Below, one piece after another: positions 61,072-64,000 of a stretch of 64,000 bases of DNA. The stretch comes from Phycisphaeraceae bacterium D3-23 (GTDB taxonomy: Bacteria > Planctomycetota > Phycisphaerae > Phycisphaerales > Phycisphaeraceae): positions 1,984,001 through 2,048,000 of the forward strand of contig CP114179.1 of NCBI GenBank assembly GCA_039555135.1, in the 5' to 3' direction. The notes beneath the pieces are model-generated. The model saw only the letters and a list, made by a program, of their open reading frames with translations. It was not told the DNA's origin and searched no databases. Numbering within the stretch: position 1 is the stretch's first letter; the number at the start of each line of letters is the position of its first letter. A program made the position numbers and the translations under genes.

Positions 61072-61200
61072 CGCCCACCACGATATCCGGGTGTTCTTGT
61101 TCACACGCAAGGCCCTGGCGCTGATCGTGTCACGTCTGCGTTCACGGCGCAGCTCACGCGTCGAGGGTGCCCGACGCGCCCCTGGTGGACCGCCACGGCC
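61058..61200 (-). pseudogene. 3' remnant of a second dehydrogenase-like copy
   Basis: Just upstream of the gene above, one frame reads HDQRQGLACEQEHPDIVVGD and stops at 61058. It parallels the downstream gene's HDEIVAGVLACERDASDIVVGE, with nearly identical DNA over CCGGATATCGTGGTGGGCGA-like sequence. Only the C-terminal 20-25 codons survive and a stop interrupts it. It indicates an old tandem duplication. Confidence 0.6.
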
Positions 61201-61202
61201 GA

Positions 61203-62153
61203 CTACGGCGTTGGGCCCGCGTCGGTGTTGTCGGGCAGGCGCAGGTCGGTGACGACCGGGGCGTGGTCGGAGCGTTTGATGATCTCTTGCGAGAAGACCC
61301 ATCGCGACCGGACGCAAGCGTCTTCGAGCTGTGGGCCGACAAGGATGAAGTCGACGCGGGGCTCATCCATCACCATGCCCTCGGGCCAGTGCTCTGCGGT
61401 GGGGTCGGTGTAGCCGGCGTCGAACACGTGTTGCATCACGTCGGTCAGCGGTGTTCGGCGGTCGTCGATGTAGTCCCAGCCCCAGCGTACGTACTCGCGG
61501 TGGGCCAGCTCGCTGAAGTGGGGTGCGTCGTCGGGTGAGATCGCGTTGAAGTCGCCGAGGATGACGACGGGTCGGGCGTTGTCGCGCGAGTCTTGCGCCA
61601 GTGTGAGCGCGGCGTCGATCTCGTGCATCCGTCGCTCTTCATCCTCGAATGGCCAGAGGTGGACCACGACATAATCCACCCCGCCGGTCCGGCAGCGCAT
61701 CACGCCGTGATGGAGCCCGTCGGTCTGCCGGTCCAGCACCTCGATCGGCCAGCGCGACGTGAGTGCGGTCGGGTAGCCCGTTGTCTTGAGCAGCACCGCG
61801 TGTTCGTGCCCCCACGCGCCGGCCTCTTCTGCCAAACGCTCGGGCGTGTACCCGTTCATCTCTTGGAGCGCAACAACATCCGGCGACTGGCTGGCGAGCC
61901 AGCCGGTGATCCGTCGCCTGCGCTCGTCGCCCGGGTAGTAGGGGTCGCCGATCTTGTAGTTGCCGTAGGCGACGAGGATGTTGTAGGTGATGATGCGGAG
62001 GGTCCCGGGCTCGCGCGGCTCGACGAGGTCTTCGGGCGCGGGCGAGCTATCCCGGGAATCCGACTCGCCGGCCTGGCCCTGGGCACAGGGCAAGAGCAGC
62101 AGGCACAGGACAAGCGTCCAACGAGCGGGGTGCGCGAAGCTCAAGCGGGTCAT
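61203..62153 (-). CDS. secreted endonuclease/exonuclease/phosphatase-fold hydrolase
   Basis: 316 residues. Signal peptide 1-29 (ends AGE), then the EEP fold: RIITYNILVAYGN, VVALQEMNGY with the metal-binding Glu, VVVHLWPF, VVILGDFNAISPDD and a final KRSDHAPVVTD. All catalytic positions are present. Secreted members hydrolyse phosphodiesters such as nucleic acids or lipids; the substrate here is unknown. ATG 62153. Confidence 0.9.
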   Translation of the reverse strand: MTRLSFAHPARWTLVLCLLLLPCAQGQAGESDSRDSSPAPEDLVEPREPGTLRIITYNILVAYGNYKIGDPYYPGDERRRRITGWLASQSPDVVALQEMNGYTPERLAEEAGAWGHEHAVLLKTTGYPTALTSRWPIEVLDRQTDGLHHGVMRCRTGGVDYVVVHLWPFEDEERRMHEIDAALTLAQDSRDNARPVVILGDFNAISPDDAPHFSELAHREYVRWGWDYIDDRRTPLTDVMQHVFDAGYTDPTAEHWPEGMVMDEPRVDFILVGPQLEDACVRSRWVFSQEIIKRSDHAPVVTDLRLPDNTDAGPTP

Positions 62154-62210
62154 CGGTCGGTTTCCTGCGGGTGATGGGGCCGGCCCTGGCGGCGGGGTGT
62201 CGGGCGTGGC

Positions 62211-62936
62211 CTACCAGATCCAGATCTGGCCCGAGACGACGACGCGCTGTTCGGATTCCGAGGCGTTGGTGAGCTCGACCGAGCCGTCGCCCCGGCCAAG
62301 CGGGTTGGCGCGGGAGTCCAGCGCTCCGAATGTCCCCGACCCGCCGTGCCAATCGTTGGTCGTGTTCCCGCCCCAGATGATGCTGCGGTGCGACGCGACG
62401 TAGGTATCGGAAGACGATTCGTCGAGCCCTTCGGCAAAAATCTCGTCGCCGCGCGGGTCGATGTATGAGACCGGGAAGGTCGGGTTGCCCATCCACATAT
62501 ACCCCGACCAGATGCGGACCGGGGTGTCGGGGTCGGATTCCGCGTAGGCCCAGTTCGCGAACGTGCCGCTGATAAACGGGGCGTAGCCGATCTCCTCGCG
62601 TTGCCCCTCGGCATCGAGGACGGGGCAGACCATCATGTCCGGGCTGCCCATGTATTCACGGCCGACCAGGTCGTAGATGTTCTGGCCCGAGTCTTTCTGC
62701 TGTTGGCTGTAGCGGGCGTAGCTGAAGTTGCCCGCGTCGTGCGGGGCGAACGCGCCCTTGGCGTCGGTCGCGAAGGACATGTGTGCGGTGATCTGCTGCT
62801 TCATCTGGGTCACGCATTGTGATTCCCGCGCGGCGTAGCGCGCGGCGCCCAGGGCGGGCAGCAGGATCGCGATCAAGAGCGCGATGATGGAGATGACGAC
62901 CAGCAATTCGATCAGGGTGAATGCTCGGTTTCGCAT
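62211..62936 (-). CDS. prepilin-type N-cleaved pseudopilin
   Basis: 241 residues. A very short leader (MRNRA) precedes [28 protein letters not shown]; the cleavage residue before Phe is Ala rather than the usual Gly. The ectodomain has [21 protein letters not shown], as in planctomycete DUF1559-like pseudopilins, but lacks a clear H-X9-DG end. Similar in type to the gene at 7033. It is followed on the same strand by the EEP hydrolase. Confidence 0.85.
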   Translation of the reverse strand: MRNRAFTLIELLVVISIIALLIAILLPALGAARYAARESQCVTQMKQQITAHMSFATDAKGAFAPHDAGNFSYARYSQQQKDSGQNIYDLVGREYMGSPDMMVCPVLDAEGQREEIGYAPFISGTFANWAYAESDPDTPVRIWSGYMWMGNPTFPVSYIDPRGDEIFAEGLDESSSDTYVASHRSIIWGGNTTNDWHGGSGTFGALDSRANPLGRGDGSVELTNASESEQRVVVSGQIWIW

Positions 62937-63031
62937 GACGGGCCTCGTGAGAAAGGGGTGGGGAAGACTCGGGGAAACCGGATACCCGGCCGCTTGGCCG
63001 GATACCCGTGAAGGAGGAAATCAAGCGGGGG

Positions 63032-63790
63032 TCATCGGCGTCGGCGAAGCACGGCGAGCGAGCCCAGCGCGAGCAGCGCGAGCGAGCCGGGCTCGGGGAC
63101 CACATCGCCGTCGATGATGAGGGTGGGCCGGGCGGCTTCGCCGTCGGCGCCGACGTACTCGGACGAAGCCATGAACAGGCCGTTGCCCGCCGCGAGCCCG
63201 AGGGACTGGAATACGAAGCCGTAGTTTTCGTCGCCGTCAGCCCAGTTTTGGACGATCGCGGTGACATCAAGGTCGATGACCGTGCCCTGCGCGATCACCC
63301 CGCCGCCGTCGGCGAAGCCCGTGGAGTCGGCCGTGGCAACCGCCGCAGCCTCCACGCCGTCGAGGTCGATGTGCTGGGTCGCGCCGCCGGCCCAGGGGGC
63401 CGCGGCATAGGCGTCGGTCTCGGCCCAGTCCACGAGCATCTGATGCACCGCGTTGGCCTCGCCGTCGGAGAAGGTGATGTCGCTGGGCACCGTCAGCCGG
63501 AGGGTCGCGCTGTTGATCGTCCCGCCGGGCGTCAGCATGTTTTCAACGCCGTCAAACCGTAGCAGCGCCTGCTGGTTCGCGGAGGCCCACTGGGCGCTGC
63601 GGATGAACGAGCCCTCGGGGAACCCGTTGAGCTCCCCGCTGGTCGTGCGTTCGCTGAACCAGGTGTCTTGCGTGCCCGCGTAGCCGTCGAGCCCTTCGCG
63701 GACCGTGACGGTTGCGGCCAGTGCGGGCACTGCGCTCAGCAGCGTCGCGGCGGTCAGGGCGGTCGCGGTCGTCGTCGTAAACAGTTTCAT
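63032..63790 (-). CDS. PEP-CTERM protein with DNRLRE-like domain
   Basis: 252 residues from ATG 63790 with GGAGG upstream. Signal peptide 1-25 (ends ALAA). The mature part starts TVTVREGLDGYAGTQDTWFS and includes ALLRFDGVENM, ATLRLTVPSD and DVTAIVQNWADGDENYGFVF, the pattern of DNRLRE/CBM-like beta domains. The end is VVPEPGSLALLALGSLAVL plus RRRR. Expected to be sorted to the surface or matrix by an exosortase. Confidence 0.88.
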   Translation of the reverse strand: MKLFTTTTATALTAATLLSAVPALAATVTVREGLDGYAGTQDTWFSERTTSGELNGFPEGSFIRSAQWASANQQALLRFDGVENMLTPGGTINSATLRLTVPSDITFSDGEANAVHQMLVDWAETDAYAAAPWAGGATQHIDLDGVEAAAVATADSTGFADGGGVIAQGTVIDLDVTAIVQNWADGDENYGFVFQSLGLAAGNGLFMASSEYVGADGEAARPTLIIDGDVVPEPGSLALLALGSLAVLRRRR

Positions 63791-63857
63791 CTTGTAGCCT
63801 CCAAAAGAGTGGGAACAATAGGTCTGCGGGGGACACCCCCCGCACAAAAAAGTTGGG

Positions 63858-64000
63858 TTAGCGTTGCCGATGCATGAGTGCCAGTGCGCCGGGGACGAGC
63901 AGTGCGCCGACGCCGGGCTCGGGGACCGCGCCGAAGCGCTCGTCGAAGTCGATCTGGATCGTGAATGCTGCGTCGCCGTCGCCGACGGTGTCGCCCGGGC
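63858..64000 (-). CDS. PEP-CTERM protein, C-terminal end only
   Basis: The last 46 codons of a leftward gene that begins outside the window. They read AFTIQIDFDERFGAVPEPG, then a hydrophobic stretch GALLVPGALALM and HRQR before TAA at 63860-63858. The VPEP motif and basic end identify a PEP-CTERM signal, though the hydrophobic span is short. The domain ahead of it cannot be judged. Confidence 0.75.
   Translation of the reverse strand, partial: PGDTVGDGDAAFTIQIDFDERFGAVPEPGVGALLVPGALALMHRQR

Overview
The window is GC-rich (roughly two thirds G+C by eye), gene-dense DNA that reads as a planctomycete of the Phycisphaerae type. The signs are four type-I sulfatases, H-X9-DG-like pseudopilins, several PEP-CTERM proteins with VPEP...RRRR tails, a PEP-CTERM-associated type of glycosyltransferase, a Pkn-type Ser/Thr kinase with a PEGA-like tail, zinc-ribbon membrane proteins and a membrane pyrophosphatase. 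No rRNA, tRNA, CRISPR array, phage or transposase gene was recognised.

Layout. 1-9 kb: the 5' part of an alpha-2-macroglobulin gene (leftward), divergent from a Ser/Thr kinase and a zinc-ribbon membrane protein; then a pseudopilin and a secreted cyclophilin with a PEP-CTERM tail. 9-18 kb: acylphosphatase, YebC, a membrane protein, three consecutive sulfatases, purE and a guanine deaminase-like amidohydrolase. 18-25.4 kb: a five-gene pseudopilin operon in GspG-H-I-J-K order, with very large J and K subunits. 25.6-35 kb (leftward): pyruvate kinase, a PEP-CTERM-type glycosyltransferase, a PrcB-like lipoprotein, trmB, a small unknown gene, an aminotransferase with an apparent 5' frameshift, a Doc/AbrB toxin-antitoxin pair and hppA. 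36-44.8 kb: thrS behind what looks like a threonine attenuator, a sulfatase, an unknown zinc-ribbon protein, a SET protein, a PrsW-like protease, an aldo/keto reductase and a secreted unknown. 44.8-53 kb: lysR-gltB-[DUF559 element]-gltD. 53-64 kb: a glycosyltransferase, a PEP-CTERM remnant, an RTX-like secreted protein, an MscS channel, a GNAT enzyme, a decayed dehydrogenase tandem, an EEP-fold hydrolase, a second pseudopilin and two PEP-CTERM proteins.

Two things stand out. First, the thrS leader has a TTGACA-N16-TAATCT promoter, a 25-codon ORF with nine Thr codons and a strong GC hairpin before thrS, which is the layout of amino-acid attenuation. Second, the window is rich in dispersed palindromes of several families. 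One family carries its own gene: a DUF559 nuclease-like ORF bounded by a perfect 48-bp inverted repeat, sitting between gltB and gltD. Another palindrome lies in frame inside gltB, and others supply the stop codon or the terminal codons of neighbouring genes.
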